Positions 53,265 to 62,659 of a DNA stretch of 64,000 nt are shown piece by piece. Source of the DNA: Geomicrobium sediminis. Its GTDB lineage: Bacteria; Bacillota; Bacilli; Bacillales; Marinococcaceae. The notes below the pieces were generated by a model, which saw nothing but the letters and a program-made list of their open reading frames with translations, was not told where the DNA came from and made no database searches. The DNA lies in assembly GCF_016908595.1 (NCBI RefSeq), contig NZ_JAFBEC010000011.1, positions 25,923 through 89,922 on the forward strand. The letters run 5' to 3'. The position numbers were made by a program, and so were the translations under genes. Position 1 is the first letter of the stretch, and each line of letters starts with the position of its first letter.

Positions 53265-53304
53265 CTATAAAAGAAACAGAACACTACCTAGTATTCTGTT
53301 TCTT
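53265..53304 (-). terminator. intrinsic terminator of the LysR gene
   Basis: AAGAAACAGAA-C-ACTA / TAGT-A-TTCTGTTTCTT stem, followed on the minus strand by TTATAG. Confidence 0.7.
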
Positions 53305-54184
53305 CTTTGAAATAAGCTTTCACATAGTCAATCCAAGCTGTAGTAGCAGGAGATTGATAGCCGTTCTTCCGCGAAATGAGTGCAAGGTTCCAGTGAATTA
53401 ACGGATGATCCACTTCAATAGCACGAATCCCTGTTTGATTCGAGTCTTCGACAATTGTCTCTGGTAAGAAGCTAACACCTAGATTCTCTTTCACCATCTT
53501 TAAAAGAAAGTCCCATTGCGTACTTTCATGAATAACATTCGGCTCAAACCCTGAATCGATCGACGCTTCCCGAACTCGGTCATACAACGAGAAACCTCGC
53601 TTAAATAAAAGAAAGTGCTCTCCCTTCAGTTCAGACATCTTAACCTTTTTCGCGTCCGCCAATGGGTGCTCATTCGAAACGACTAACAACAATTTTCTTT
53701 TGACGATTGGAATGACTTCGAGTTCTGTGTCTGGAATCGGCAGGATTCCAATGCCTACATCTAATTCCCCATGCAAGATGGATTGTTGGACAACACGCGC
53801 GCCTTCTTCTACGATGCCCATCTTCGCATCAGGATACTGCTTTTGAAACGCTGAGATCACTTTCGGAAAGAAGCTCGAACCAATGACTGGCGGTAAACCA
53901 AACCGGAAATGTCCTTTGTGCTTTGTACGAAGATCCACTGCCGCTTGCTTAAAGTCTTCGACTTCACGAATGACTTTTTGTGCGTATTCATACATCGCTT
54001 CCCCTTCAGCAGTGATTTGAAGTTGACGTGTTGAACGGTCAAACAATTGCAGTTCTAGCTCTTCTTCCAACTGAGCAATCACTTTACTTAACGCCGGCTG
54101 ACTAATCCCAAGCTTTTCGCTCGCTCTTGAAAAGCTCACTTGTTGATAGACTTCTATAAAATAACGAAACTGTTTTATTTGCAT
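53288..54184 (-). CDS. LysR-family transcriptional regulator
   Basis: A 298-residue LTTR: N-terminal helix-turn-helix with FRYFIEVYQQVSFSRASEKL, then GISQPALSKVIAQLEEEL, and a type 2 periplasmic-fold effector domain. It is divergent from the CoA-transferase/thiolase operon and most likely regulates it. ATG 54184 is favoured; in-frame ATG 54199 would sit directly on the ribosome site. Effector unknown; an acyl-CoA or short-chain acid is a guess from context. Confidence 0.88.
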   Translation of the reverse strand: MQIKQFRYFIEVYQQVSFSRASEKLGISQPALSKVIAQLEEELELQLFDRSTRQLQITAEGEAMYEYAQKVIREVEDFKQAAVDLRTKHKGHFRFGLPPVIGSSFFPKVISAFQKQYPDAKMGIVEEGARVVQQSILHGELDVGIGILPIPDTELEVIPIVKRKLLLVVSNEHPLADAKKVKMSELKGEHFLLFKRGFSLYDRVREASIDSGFEPNVIHESTQWDFLLKMVKENLGVSFLPETIVEDSNQTGIRAIEVDHPLIHWNLALISRKNGYQSPATTAWIDYVKAYFKEETEY

Positions 54185-54241
54185 CACTGAACAACTCATT
54201 CCTTTATGGAATACTATTATTATAATTATATATTTTACTTA

Positions 54242-54255
54242 TGTAAGCGCTTATA
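54242..54255. promoter_or_regulatory. cre-like site / possible LysR site in the divergent promoter
   Basis: TGTAAGCGCTTATA differs by one base from the CcpA consensus TGWNANCGNTNWCA. The 10-bp palindrome TAAGCGCTTA at its centre could instead serve the LysR protein. It overlaps a -10-like TATAGT (54252-54257) of the CoA-transferase operon. Confidence 0.55.
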
Positions 54256-54297
54256 GTAAAGTGAATACAAACTTAAAGAGAAAAAGGAGACTTGGCG

Positions 54298-54993
54298 ATG
54301 ACAAAAGTAGCTTCTTCTTTTACAGAAAGCATAAAGAATATTAAGGATGGCGACACGATTATTGTCGGAGGATTTGGACTTTGTGGAATTCCTGAGAATG
54401 CGATCGTTGAGCTAGCGAAACAAGGCACGAAAAACTTAACCGTCGTAAGTAACAACTGTGGCGTTGCAGACTGGGGACTTGGTCTGCTTTTGCAAAACAA
54501 GCAAATTGATAAGATGATTGCGTCATACGTCGGAGAAAATAAAGTGTTTGAAGAGCAATTTTTAAATGGCGAATTAGATGTTGAGCTAACCCCACAAGGC
54601 ACTCTTGCTGAACGCATTCGTGCAGGTGGTGCAGGAATTGGCGGGTTCTATACACCAGCAGGTGTTGGAACACCAATTGCCGAAGGAAAAGAGCATAAAG
54701 AAATTGATGGCAAGACGTATATCTTTGAAAAGGCAATCAAAGGGGATGCTGCACTCGTTAAAGCATGGAAAGGCGACCCTTACGGCAACCTCGTGTACCG
54801 TAAAACGTCCCGCAACTTTAACCCACTTGCAGCAGCTGCAGGAACTCATACGATTGCTGAAGTGGAAGAACTCGTTCAAATTGGCGAAATAGATCCTGAT
54901 CATGTTCATACACCGAGTATCTACGTGCAAGAACTATTACTTGGCAAAAACTATGAAAAACGAATCGAACGCCTTACGGTTCGTAAAGCCTAA
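54298..54993 (+). CDS. scoA: 3-oxoacid CoA-transferase subunit A
   Basis: Alpha subunit of a succinyl-CoA:acetoacetate-type (or acetate:acetoacetyl-CoA) transferase, 231 residues. Family marks are [17 protein letters not shown] near the start and [20 protein letters not shown] in the middle. ATG 54298 is eight bases after AAGGAG. First gene of a three-gene operon with scoB and a thiolase, enough to turn acetoacetate into acetyl-CoA. Confidence 0.92.
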   Translation: MTKVASSFTESIKNIKDGDTIIVGGFGLCGIPENAIVELAKQGTKNLTVVSNNCGVADWGLGLLLQNKQIDKMIASYVGENKVFEEQFLNGELDVELTPQGTLAERIRAGGAGIGGFYTPAGVGTPIAEGKEHKEIDGKTYIFEKAIKGDAALVKAWKGDPYGNLVYRKTSRNFNPLAAAAGTHTIAEVEELVQIGEIDPDHVHTPSIYVQELLLGKNYEKRIERLTVRKA

Positions 54994-55008
54994 AAGGAGC
55001 TGACAGTG

Positions 55009-55662
55009 ATGAGCGACTCTAGAGAAATCATTATTAACCGTGCAGTAAAAGAAATTGAAGAAGGAATGGTTGTCAACTTGGGCATCGGAATGCCGACAAT
55101 GATTGCTGACAAAATTCCAGCTGAAAAAAACATCTTCTTGCATTCTGAAAACGGCATGCTCGGCATCGGAAACTATCCTATTGAAGGAGAGGAAGATGCT
55201 GACCTGATTAACGCTGGTAAAGAGACAGTAACCGCAAAACCTGGCGCTGCTTTCTTTGACAATGCTGAGTCGTTTGCGATGATTCGTGGTGGACACGTTG
55301 ATTTAACGATCCTCGGTGGTATGGAAGTCTCACAAACTGGTGATCTAGCAAACTGGATGATTCCAGGTAAGATGGTCAAAGGCATGGGCGGTGCGATGGA
55401 CATCGTTCAAGGAGCGCGAAAAGTCGTTATTATTATGACGCATACGAACAAAGCTGGAGAAGCAAAAATCAAAAAACAATGCGACTTGCCTCTTACCGGT
55501 CAAGGTGTCGTCAACCGAGTCATTACAGATATGGCCGTTTTCGACTTCACTAATGAAGGCATGGTGTTGCGTGAAGCACTTAATGGTCACAGCATTGAAT
55601 TGATCAAAGAAAACACAGATGCTGACTTTACCATTGATCCAAGCTTGTCAGGAGGTCAATAA
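55009..55662 (+). CDS. scoB: 3-oxoacid CoA-transferase subunit B
   Basis: Beta subunit of the CoA-transferase, 217 residues. It carries the catalytic glutamate in [12 protein letters not shown], and [14 protein letters not shown] and [19 protein letters not shown] lies nine bases before ATG 55009. Gap to scoA is 15 bp. Confidence 0.93.
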   Translation: MSDSREIIINRAVKEIEEGMVVNLGIGMPTMIADKIPAEKNIFLHSENGMLGIGNYPIEGEEDADLINAGKETVTAKPGAAFFDNAESFAMIRGGHVDLTILGGMEVSQTGDLANWMIPGKMVKGMGGAMDIVQGARKVVIIMTHTNKAGEAKIKKQCDLPLTGQGVVNRVITDMAVFDFTNEGMVLREALNGHSIELIKENTDADFTIDPSLSGGQ

Positions 55663-55664
55663 TC

Positions 55665-56849
55665 ATGAGCCAAAATGTCGTGATCGTTGAAGCGACTCGT
55701 ACCGCTATCGGTGGCTTCCAAGGCAGCCTATCCTCGGTGTCAGCTATTGATCTAGGAAAAACAGTCATTGAACAATTACTGAATAAATCGGGAGTTACAC
55801 CAGATCAGATTGATGAAGTGATTTTAGGAAATGTGTTGCAAGCAGGTCTCGGACAAAATCCTGCAAGATTAGCCGCAATGAAAGCTGGTCTTCCAGAGTC
55901 CGTACCGAGCATGACGATTAACAAAGTGTGTGGATCTGGTTTAAAAGCTGTGCACTTAGCAACACAAGCGATTCAAAATGAGGATGCTGACATCGTAATT
56001 GCAGGCGGCATGGAGAACATGAGCCAGGCGCCTTACCTAACGATGAACGCCCGTCGTGGTTTTGGAATGGGCGACCAGAAGTTCGTCGACAGCATGGTTC
56101 ATGATGGCTTAACGTGTGGACTCGAAAATTACCATATGGGCATCACAGCGGAGAACATTAATGATGAGTACGGTTTTACTCGTGAGCAACAGGATGAATT
56201 CGCTGCTTGGAGTCACCAAAAAGCAGAACAAGCACAAGCAAATGGTCATTTTGCTGACGAAATTGCACCTGTAGACATTCCTCAGCGTAAAGGCGATCCA
56301 ATTCGCTTTGATCAAGATGAGCATATTCGACCTGGCACCACAGCAGATAAGCTCGGCAAACTACGCCCTGCCTTCAAAAAAGACGGCAGTGTATCTGCTG
56401 GAAACGCATCTGGCATTAACGACGCAGCGGCGGCCGTTCTCATCATGAGCGAAGCCAAAGCAGCAGAATTAGGCCTTACACCACTCGTCACAATCCGTTC
56501 CAATGCAAGTGCAGGTGTAAGTCCGAAATTGATGGGAATCGGTCCAGTACCGGCAACGAAGAAGGCCCTAGAAAAAGCCAACTTGTCCGTTTCAGATATC
56601 GACTTGTTCGAGATGAACGAAGCCTTCGCAGCTCAGTCCCTTGCCGTACAGCGAGACTTGGATTTACCGAAAGAGAAGATTAACGTAAACGGGGGCGCCA
56701 TTAGCCTCGGCCATCCGATTGGCGCGAGCGGTGCTCGGGTACTCGTCACACTCATTCATGAAATGAAACGACGAGACGTAAAAACTGGCGTTGCTTCCCT
56801 TTGTATCGGTGGCGGTCAAGGCGTCGCAACAATTATTGAGCGTCCATAA
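55665..56849 (+). CDS. acetyl-CoA C-acetyltransferase (thiolase)
   Basis: Thiolytic cleavage of acetoacetyl-CoA (or the reverse condensation), 394 residues. The nucleophile is the Cys in [15 protein letters not shown], the second active site has [19 protein letters not shown] and the third the Cys in [12 protein letters not shown]. It starts two bases after scoB stops. Together with scoAB it gives a ketone-body/short-chain acid route; the divergent LysR gene and the cre-like site are likely its control. Confidence 0.93.
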   Translation: MSQNVVIVEATRTAIGGFQGSLSSVSAIDLGKTVIEQLLNKSGVTPDQIDEVILGNVLQAGLGQNPARLAAMKAGLPESVPSMTINKVCGSGLKAVHLATQAIQNEDADIVIAGGMENMSQAPYLTMNARRGFGMGDQKFVDSMVHDGLTCGLENYHMGITAENINDEYGFTREQQDEFAAWSHQKAEQAQANGHFADEIAPVDIPQRKGDPIRFDQDEHIRPGTTADKLGKLRPAFKKDGSVSAGNASGINDAAAAVLIMSEAKAAELGLTPLVTIRSNASAGVSPKLMGIGPVPATKKALEKANLSVSDIDLFEMNEAFAAQSLAVQRDLDLPKEKINVNGGAISLGHPIGASGARVLVTLIHEMKRRDVKTGVASLCIGGGQGVATIIERP

Positions 56850-56854
56850 AATGA

Positions 56855-56892
56855 ACGAGGCAACGTGGATTCCACGTTGCCTCGTCTTTTTG
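56855..56892 (+). terminator. intrinsic terminator
   Basis: ACGAGGCAACGTGG / CCACGTTGCCTCGT stem followed by CTTTTTG, between convergent genes. Confidence 0.92.
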
Positions 56893-56893
56893 G

Positions 56894-58030
56894 TTACTCT
56901 GGAAACTCAACCATAATCCGCTGACTCTTCCCTTCGTGCAACCGATCAAATCCTTCATTGATTTCTTCAAGCGTAATTCGTTCTCCGATTAGTTGATCAA
57001 TCGGCAATTTCCCTTGTTTAAACAACGAGATGTAGCGTGGCACATCTCTCATCGGCACGCAACTACCTAAGTAAGATCCTTTGATTGTCCGTTCTTCTGC
57101 AGTGAGGCCGACTTGTGGAAATGAGAACTCTTCTTTCGGATCTGGCAAGCCACTCGTCACCGTCATACCACCTCGACGGGTAATCGTATACGCTGTTTTC
57201 ATTGCTGGCACAACACCAGCCGTTTCAAATGCATAATGTACCCCACCATTCGTGTACTCCCGAATGCGCTCAACAACACCTTCCTCAGATGCATTAAATA
57301 CAGCTGTTGCCCCAAGCTCCTTAGCATGCTCTAGCTTAGATTCGTTTACATCAACAGCGATGATTTCTCTCGCCCCAGCAAGTTGCGCCCCGAGTAAGGC
57401 GTTCATTCCAATACCACCGAGCCCCACGACAGCTACATCCGTTCCTGGTTTCATTTCTGCCGTATTAATAACAGCACCTAACCCTGTAATGACCGCGCAA
57501 CCAAACAAAGCTGCGTGATGAAACGGAACGTCCCGGTCAATTTTGACCGCTGATTTTGTTGAGATGATGCTATACTCAGAAAAACCTGAGATTCCGATAT
57601 GGGTGTACACATCACTTCCATCTGCATGTTCAATCCGTAAACCACCTGATAACATTGTTCCAGCATTGTTCGCCTCTGCTCCTGGTTCACAAAGGGCTGG
57701 TCTTCCTTCTTTACACGGTAAGCATTGACCGCAGTTTGGAATAAAACTAGTCACGATATGGTCACCCACTTCAAAGTCCGTCACGTGATCACCAATTGCT
57801 TTGACAACGCCAGACACTTCGTGCCCTAGAACCATTGGTGTTTGCCGTGGACGATTGCCATTTATCACCGATAAATCAGAGTGACAAAGTCCGACCGCGC
57901 GTACTTTTATAAGCAGCTCATCGCTTTCAGGGTCTCGTAAGTTCACTTCTTCAATCTTTAATGGCTTTGACTTGGCGTAAGGCATTGATAAACCACTCTC
58001 ATACAGTACCGCCGCTTTTGTTTTGATCAT
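56894..58030 (-). CDS. zinc-dependent alcohol dehydrogenase
   Basis: MDR-superfamily dehydrogenase of 378 residues, close to class III/aryl-alcohol dehydrogenases. Catalytic-zinc ligands are Cys in VGLCHSDLS and His-Glu in VLGHEVSGVV; the structural zinc site is CGQCLPCKEGRPALC, here with three Cys close together and a fourth after; the NAD site is VVGLGGIGMNALLGAQL. ATG 58030 follows AAAGG at nine bases. Monocistronic. Substrate unknown. Confidence 0.9.
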   Translation of the reverse strand: MIKTKAAVLYESGLSMPYAKSKPLKIEEVNLRDPESDELLIKVRAVGLCHSDLSVINGNRPRQTPMVLGHEVSGVVKAIGDHVTDFEVGDHIVTSFIPNCGQCLPCKEGRPALCEPGAEANNAGTMLSGGLRIEHADGSDVYTHIGISGFSEYSIISTKSAVKIDRDVPFHHAALFGCAVITGLGAVINTAEMKPGTDVAVVGLGGIGMNALLGAQLAGAREIIAVDVNESKLEHAKELGATAVFNASEEGVVERIREYTNGGVHYAFETAGVVPAMKTAYTITRRGGMTVTSGLPDPKEEFSFPQVGLTAEERTIKGSYLGSCVPMRDVPRYISLFKQGKLPIDQLIGERITLEEINEGFDRLHEGKSQRIMVEFPE

Positions 58031-58072
58031 GTTCATCATCCTTTAAAGTGATCTAATCTTATAATTTAAATT

Positions 58073-58113
58073 TTCCAACAATATGTTCATTGTATAACAA
58101 TATTCCGACAATA
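58073..58113. repeat. direct repeats upstream of the alcohol dehydrogenase gene
   Basis: TTCCAACAATA (58073-58083) and TTCCGACAATA (58103-58113), 30 bp apart, with a third ACAATAT between. Spacing near three helical turns suggests a regulator site; the protein is unknown. Confidence 0.4.
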
Positions 58114-58291
58114 GATAGATTTATACGACATGTAGTTAAAGGGATCTCTACTTTATTACTATATGTTAAATTCAGATAATGTCGAATTTAATTTTAATTT
58201 GCATAATAAGTTCAAAAAATGATGTTTTTTCCAATATTTTGTATTATACTCTTTTTTAAGAAACACAAAGTCAAGAAAGGATGACCCTAAG

Positions 58292-59383
58292 TTGACAATA
58301 GAGAATACGCTCATCTCGAAGATCGGAAGTTGGTTACGAGCGCTTTCCATGTACAACCTCGATGACGCTCAGCGCTATCAAAAAGAGATTAGTGAAATGA
58401 TTCATCACATCCATGTATCAAAGCAAGCAGCTACTTATTATGACTTGGTACATTTCAAACACCAATTTGTTGCAGGACAGATGATGCATCAACCGATAGC
58501 CCAACATTCCATGAAATTGAAGGAAGCAACATTTGAGACGAACAACATCTTGAACTACTTGTATAACTTCAATGAAGGTATGATTGCGACGAGTATGGAG
58601 AATTACCTTTGTGCACTGAAGCATTTCAAAGAAGCAGAGAAACACATTATTCATGTGAACAATTATGAGCAAGCTGAGTTCTACATTCGAATTGCGAACG
58701 TGTTTTATCGTCTAGACCAGAACATCACCGCACTCTCCTACATTAATCAAGCGTACGATATTGTCAAAGGTTCAAAGGATCATATGCGACTCCAAATGAA
58801 CTGCCTGATTATGAAAGCAGGGATTTACTCGGAGCTAGGCTACTATGAGAAATCGAACACGTACACAAGCTACGCTCAGCAACTTGCGAACAAAGAACCT
58901 TATCATCGATCTCTTGTCCATTATGCCAAAGCGAATAACGAATACCGGCACGGACACTTTGAGAAGGCATTAAAGTCTTACACGCGAGCCCATTCAGATA
59001 GCCACCAGAAGAAAACGATGATACGAATTAAATCCAAGTATCATATTGCTAACACCCACTTTAAACTCGGCATGAATGACCGCGGTCACGAACTGTTAGA
59101 CGAAGTGGAGTCAAGTATTGCTAAAGAAGCGCTTCAGTTAAATGAATACAGTGCGAAATGCTTGATCAGTCGTGGTCTCCACGCTCAAATAAAGGTTGAT
59201 CTAACTCTCATTGATCAAGGACTAGCGATTCTGCAAGAGAACAATCTCCACGGAGAGTTTTCAGAAGTATGCAACGATTTATCAAAGCATTTTAAAGATC
59301 GTGAAGATTTCGAGAACGCCTACCGCTATTTGCATCTATCAAATGAAGCAAGCGGTGGTAAACACGTTATTGGAGGTGATTAA
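58292..59383 (+). CDS. Rap-type response regulator phosphatase (TPR protein)
   Basis: A 363-residue protein with the Rap layout: an N-terminal three-helix bundle (about 1-70, including IGSWLRALSMYNLDDAQRYQ) and about seven TPR-like repeats (CALKHFKEAEKHI, ALSYINQAYDIV, YEKSNTYTSYAQQL, FEKALKSYTRAH). Rap proteins dephosphorylate Spo0F or block DNA binding by regulators such as ComA, and are themselves inhibited by a secreted Phr pentapeptide. The start is TTG 58292, ten bases after AAAGGA. A phr-like gene follows four bases after the stop. Target not determinable. Confidence 0.85.
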   Translation: MTIENTLISKIGSWLRALSMYNLDDAQRYQKEISEMIHHIHVSKQAATYYDLVHFKHQFVAGQMMHQPIAQHSMKLKEATFETNNILNYLYNFNEGMIATSMENYLCALKHFKEAEKHIIHVNNYEQAEFYIRIANVFYRLDQNITALSYINQAYDIVKGSKDHMRLQMNCLIMKAGIYSELGYYEKSNTYTSYAQQLANKEPYHRSLVHYAKANNEYRHGHFEKALKSYTRAHSDSHQKKTMIRIKSKYHIANTHFKLGMNDRGHELLDEVESSIAKEALQLNEYSAKCLISRGLHAQIKVDLTLIDQGLAILQENNLHGEFSEVCNDLSKHFKDREDFENAYRYLHLSNEASGGKHVIGGD

Positions 59384-59387
59384 GGTT

Positions 59388-59495
59388 ATGAAAAGTTGGA
59401 TGCTAGTAGCAGCAATCGCACTTACTGTATTAGTCGTTGGCGATGCAAGTGGCTCAGAACTCATCGGTACACAAACCAAAAATGAAATCTTGTAA
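59388..59495 (+). CDS. Phr-type signalling peptide precursor (35 residues)
   Basis: A very short frame directly after rap, with GGAGGTG over the rap stop region as ribosome site. It begins MKSWMLVAAIALTVLVVG, a basic start and a secretion helix, followed by a polar tail ending GTQTKNEIL. This is the standard Phr layout; the active pentapeptide would come from the tail after export and cleavage. Its exact ends are not known. Confidence 0.75.
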   Translation: MKSWMLVAAIALTVLVVGDASGSELIGTQTKNEIL

Positions 59496-59502
59496 AACTA
59501 GG

Positions 59503-59532
59503 GGCTGCCGTGCAGGGCAGCCTTTTGTTTTT
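59503..59532 (+). terminator. intrinsic terminator of rap-phr
   Basis: GGCTGCC / GGCAGCC stem followed by TTTTGTTTTT. Confidence 0.85.
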
Positions 59533-59560
59533 CCTTTTGTTTTTCCTTATGTTTTACATC

Positions 59561-60982
59561 TTAATCGGTATGCTCTTCTCGCAATTGTCTAATCACATCT
59601 TGGATACGGTCCCTCGATTCCACAACCTCTGCTCGTTTTTCAGACGTCGTTTCATCACTCACTTCTTGAATGAGATTTGCTCGTTCTCTTATTAATTGCC
59701 TTAATTCATTAATTTCATCTGGTTCCAATTCATTGTTTTCAATGACAACTTCAACGGCTTCGGTCATTCGTGAGTTCTCTTGGTTTCTTAAGGTGGAGAC
59801 ATCATTTCGTAATTCTCGAAGCTCATTTTCAATGTCTAATTGATCTTCACTCGTTGCAATCAATCCATCTCTTGCCCACCAAATCCAAGCAAATTGACTA
59901 ATCTGATCGAGCCAAGTACCAGTCACTTCTTCATCTAACTCTTGTGCTGTATACACAGAAGAATAGTTTCCACCGCTTACCTCTGCAACTTCTTGAAGCT
60001 GCTCATGCTCATCATCAGCAATATCAAACCCTAGAATATTAACTTCAAAGTCAATCCCTGCTTCTGGAATCGTTTCTGCGACGGCGACTGGATCACCACC
60101 ACACGTTTCGATACCATCGCTAATCACATAGATGAAGTTGATTGAGTTTTCATCTGCTTCCTCAATTAAGTCTTCTTTGGCTTGCTCCATTGCATCAGCA
60201 AGTGGTGTCCATCCTGTCGGTTCAATTGGATCTACCGCTTCAACGAATTCACGATCATTGATTGGTGATAATGGATAGACATTTTCGATTGCTTCACATG
60301 ACTCCGTCTTTCCATCGTTTGTGTTGTCACCTTCATGACCATACGCTTGCACTAAAACATTCGTTTCATCAGGAATATTTTGAACAAAAACTGCGATCGC
60401 ATCTTTCGCTAGATCCATCTTCTGTCCACCGTCAACTTGCCCGGCCATACTTCCACTCGCATCAAGAAGAATGGCTACGTTCACTTCTTTTTCCATCTCT
60501 TCTTCAAGCTCTTCATCTTCTAATTCAACAATTGACCTGCCATCAGGTAACGTCAGTTCCGAAAACTCAACCTCATAATCCTCAACCCGTTGCAGCACTT
60601 CTTCATGGTTAGCTCCCAATTGATAAACGATAAAATCGAGCCACTCTTTCATCGTCCGTTCAGCGCCATCTTCTTGCACAATTGCCTCAAACTCTTGAAG
60701 CGCAGTTTGCTCGGCTTGATCGTACGAGTCTCCGATCGTCTCCTCTTCAGGAAGATGTTCTGTCGTTAATTCACCCGGACCAGAAGTTAACACACCTTCT
60801 TCCGTCAAATCGACCGACGGTACATCCGTCGAGGTTGCTTCCCCACCGTCTACTTCTTGAGCCTCTTCATTCTCTACGCTTTCCTCGGCTTCTTCAGTTC
60901 CTTCACTGTTATCATTACACGCCGTAAGTAACAACACGAAAAGCATCGCAACTATACTACTTTTCCACCTATAAATACGCAC
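59561..60982 (-). CDS. VWA-domain lipoprotein
   Basis: An exported lipoprotein of 473 residues: signal peptide with lipobox LLLTAC (Cys22), a very acidic linker (about 25-110), then a von Willebrand A domain with a complete MIDAS start DASGSMAG (Asp174, Ser176, Ser178), TGWTPLADAM and VISDGIETCGG, and a C-terminal coiled coil (about 375-473). The VWA part resembles B. subtilis YwmC/YwmD. GTG 60982 has AAGGGG nine bases upstream; the longer frame lacks support. It is the last gene of the pilin/EssB-like cluster and could be an adhesin or assembly factor. Confidence 0.8.
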   Translation of the reverse strand: MRIYRWKSSIVAMLFVLLLTACNDNSEGTEEAEESVENEEAQEVDGGEATSTDVPSVDLTEEGVLTSGPGELTTEHLPEEETIGDSYDQAEQTALQEFEAIVQEDGAERTMKEWLDFIVYQLGANHEEVLQRVEDYEVEFSELTLPDGRSIVELEDEELEEEMEKEVNVAILLDASGSMAGQVDGGQKMDLAKDAIAVFVQNIPDETNVLVQAYGHEGDNTNDGKTESCEAIENVYPLSPINDREFVEAVDPIEPTGWTPLADAMEQAKEDLIEEADENSINFIYVISDGIETCGGDPVAVAETIPEAGIDFEVNILGFDIADDEHEQLQEVAEVSGGNYSSVYTAQELDEEVTGTWLDQISQFAWIWWARDGLIATSEDQLDIENELRELRNDVSTLRNQENSRMTEAVEVVIENNELEPDEINELRQLIRERANLIQEVSDETTSEKRAEVVESRDRIQDVIRQLREEHTD

Positions 60983-61025
60983 ACTACCGAACCCCTTCCT
61001 AGCTGAAAAACAAATTGAATACGAC

Positions 61026-62402
61026 CTATGAGACCTCACTTCTTAACTCTTCTAATTGTGCCACTTCTTCCTCAAGCTCTTCAATATCACTTTCATCCTC
61101 TTCTTCTTCAAGCTGATTCTCTAGGATTTCAATTTGTTCATCCAACGCACGCTTTTGATAGTTAGCATCTTCGACACGCTCCGCAAATGCATACGCTTCT
61201 TCAGGATCTAAAGCGAGATGTGCATAAAACGTTAGCTGAATCTCACGTTCGTTTAACGAGCGCTCTTCTTCAATTTGTTGACTATACGTGAGAAGTTCTT
61301 CACTTTCGTCAACTACATTGTGTTGCTCCATTCGTACGTATGGGTCATCGGTCTCAAGTTCTAGAATTTCTTCGCCACGCTCTTGCAAGTGGAGTTGATA
61401 AGCGACTTCAGCAACTTGATCTGGATACTCTAACAAATAATCTTCATAGCGATCACTAAGAACGGCAAGCTCAATATATAAAGAATCATCAATGGATCGA
61501 TGAGGTTTGACAAGTTCAAGCAAAGAGAATGCTTCTTCATATTCTCCTTGATAATAATACTCTAACGCTTCCACATACTGATTAGCGACGTCTAATTGTT
61601 CGTTCACTTCTGCCTCGTGGTCCTCTTCAACCTCTTGAACTTGTGCTTCTTCAGTTGAACCTGCGAACCCGACTGCATAGACAATTGCACCGACTGCGAT
61701 AACGGTCGTAGCGAGTAATCCTACACGCTTCCCTTGCTTTGGTTTCTTAACCGGTAGTGCTTGGTTTTCATAATACGTCGATTGCACGCTCGTAATCTCT
61801 TTACGAATCATGTCAAGAATTTGATCTAACGATGTCGCTTCTACAATCGTGGTCACGACATGCTTTTCATTCTGAGGGGCTTTCTTAATCAACTCTTCTT
61901 CTGACGCCTCATGGAAATCTTTATCTCTCACTGCAGAAAATAAATAAACAAGCTGCTTCTGTACGAACGACAATTCATTCTGTTCCTGTGCAACGTCAGA
62001 CTGATTAGAGAAATGAATCGTCTTAATTGACCCTAACGCTTTTGTTTCATTGTATTCTTTAGAAAATACGAGATTATGAAGGTCAAACGATGTCTCAACC
62101 TCGGTTTGTTCTGAGAAATAGTTATAGGACTCTATCAATCCTTCCGCTGCACGCAAACGTACAAGCACATCTTCTTGGCGCAATGCAACATAGGGTACAT
62201 GATCTTCTAATGCCCAAGTAAAGATCATCTGATTCCCTTCATGAACCATTGATTTGACCGGAAGTGTGTATGGACGCTTTTTCTTCATATACGATAAATC
62301 GTTCATTGTCGCACTTTGGACGAACGTATCTTCAACACGCCATTGCACATACTCAGTATTAAGTGTTAATTCACCATGATTAAATGGTACCGTCTTCTTC
62401 AT
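61026..62402 (-). CDS. EssB/YukC-like single-pass membrane protein
   Basis: A 458-residue protein with an N-terminal cytosolic domain (1-220), one membrane helix (VGLLATTVIAVGAIVYAVGF, about 227-246), an acidic extracellular helical domain with TPR-like pattern (about 260-430) and a C-terminal acidic coiled coil. This order, and matches such as the FDLHNLVFSKEYNETKALG segment and the SLDQILDMIRKEI segment before the helix, resemble EssB/YukC, the pseudokinase-like core component of Firmicute type VII secretion. The ATG at 62402 is eight bases after AGGAG. No EssC, EsxA or other ESS gene is visible in the window; a Flp pilin gene lies upstream. The family call is from remembered layout and needs profile comparison. 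Confidence 0.6.
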   Translation of the reverse strand: MKKTVPFNHGELTLNTEYVQWRVEDTFVQSATMNDLSYMKKKRPYTLPVKSMVHEGNQMIFTWALEDHVPYVALRQEDVLVRLRAAEGLIESYNYFSEQTEVETSFDLHNLVFSKEYNETKALGSIKTIHFSNQSDVAQEQNELSFVQKQLVYLFSAVRDKDFHEASEEELIKKAPQNEKHVVTTIVEATSLDQILDMIRKEITSVQSTYYENQALPVKKPKQGKRVGLLATTVIAVGAIVYAVGFAGSTEEAQVQEVEEDHEAEVNEQLDVANQYVEALEYYYQGEYEEAFSLLELVKPHRSIDDSLYIELAVLSDRYEDYLLEYPDQVAEVAYQLHLQERGEEILELETDDPYVRMEQHNVVDESEELLTYSQQIEEERSLNEREIQLTFYAHLALDPEEAYAFAERVEDANYQKRALDEQIEILENQLEEEEDESDIEELEEEVAQLEELRSEVS

Positions 62403-62441
62403 CGTCATCTCTCCTAGGTTCATTCGACCGGATCGTATCAG

Positions 62442-62597
62442 CTACCCTGTTTTAAAGGCTCGTGTGTAAAACACAAAACATAAAATAATCATGAGAATAA
62501 ATGAAATGTTAATCGATTGACGTTGCACCATGTCATAAATAAATAACGGAGTGAGTAAAATCAATGCACCTAAAAATATCCAGAAAAAAATCTTCAT
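62442..62597 (-). CDS. small two-helix membrane protein (51 residues)
   Basis: Two hydrophobic segments (IFFWIFLGALILLTPLFIY and ISFILMIILCFVFYT) with a short polar turn. AAGGTG is six bases before ATG 62597. It lies between the pilin and the EssB-like genes on the same strand. No family recognised; a small subunit of the same machine is possible. Confidence 0.6.
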   Translation of the reverse strand: MKIFFWIFLGALILLTPLFIYDMVQRQSINISFILMIILCFVFYTRAFKTG

Positions 62598-62627
62598 CTC
62601 CTACACCTTCTTTACTAACAAGTTGAA

Positions 62628-62650
62628 GCCCGACGGTTTTTACGCCGGGC
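62628..62650 (-). terminator. hairpin after the pilin gene
   Basis: GCCCGGCG / CGTCGGGC stem with a seven-base loop containing AAAAA; no T run follows on the minus strand. It may lower expression of downstream genes relative to the abundant pilin, or protect the pilin mRNA. Confidence 0.5.
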
Positions 62651-62659
62651 CTGATCGTC

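Noticed and set aside
54359..54736. Open frame antisense to scoA
   Set aside because: Shadow of a conserved gene; no family features or ribosome site.
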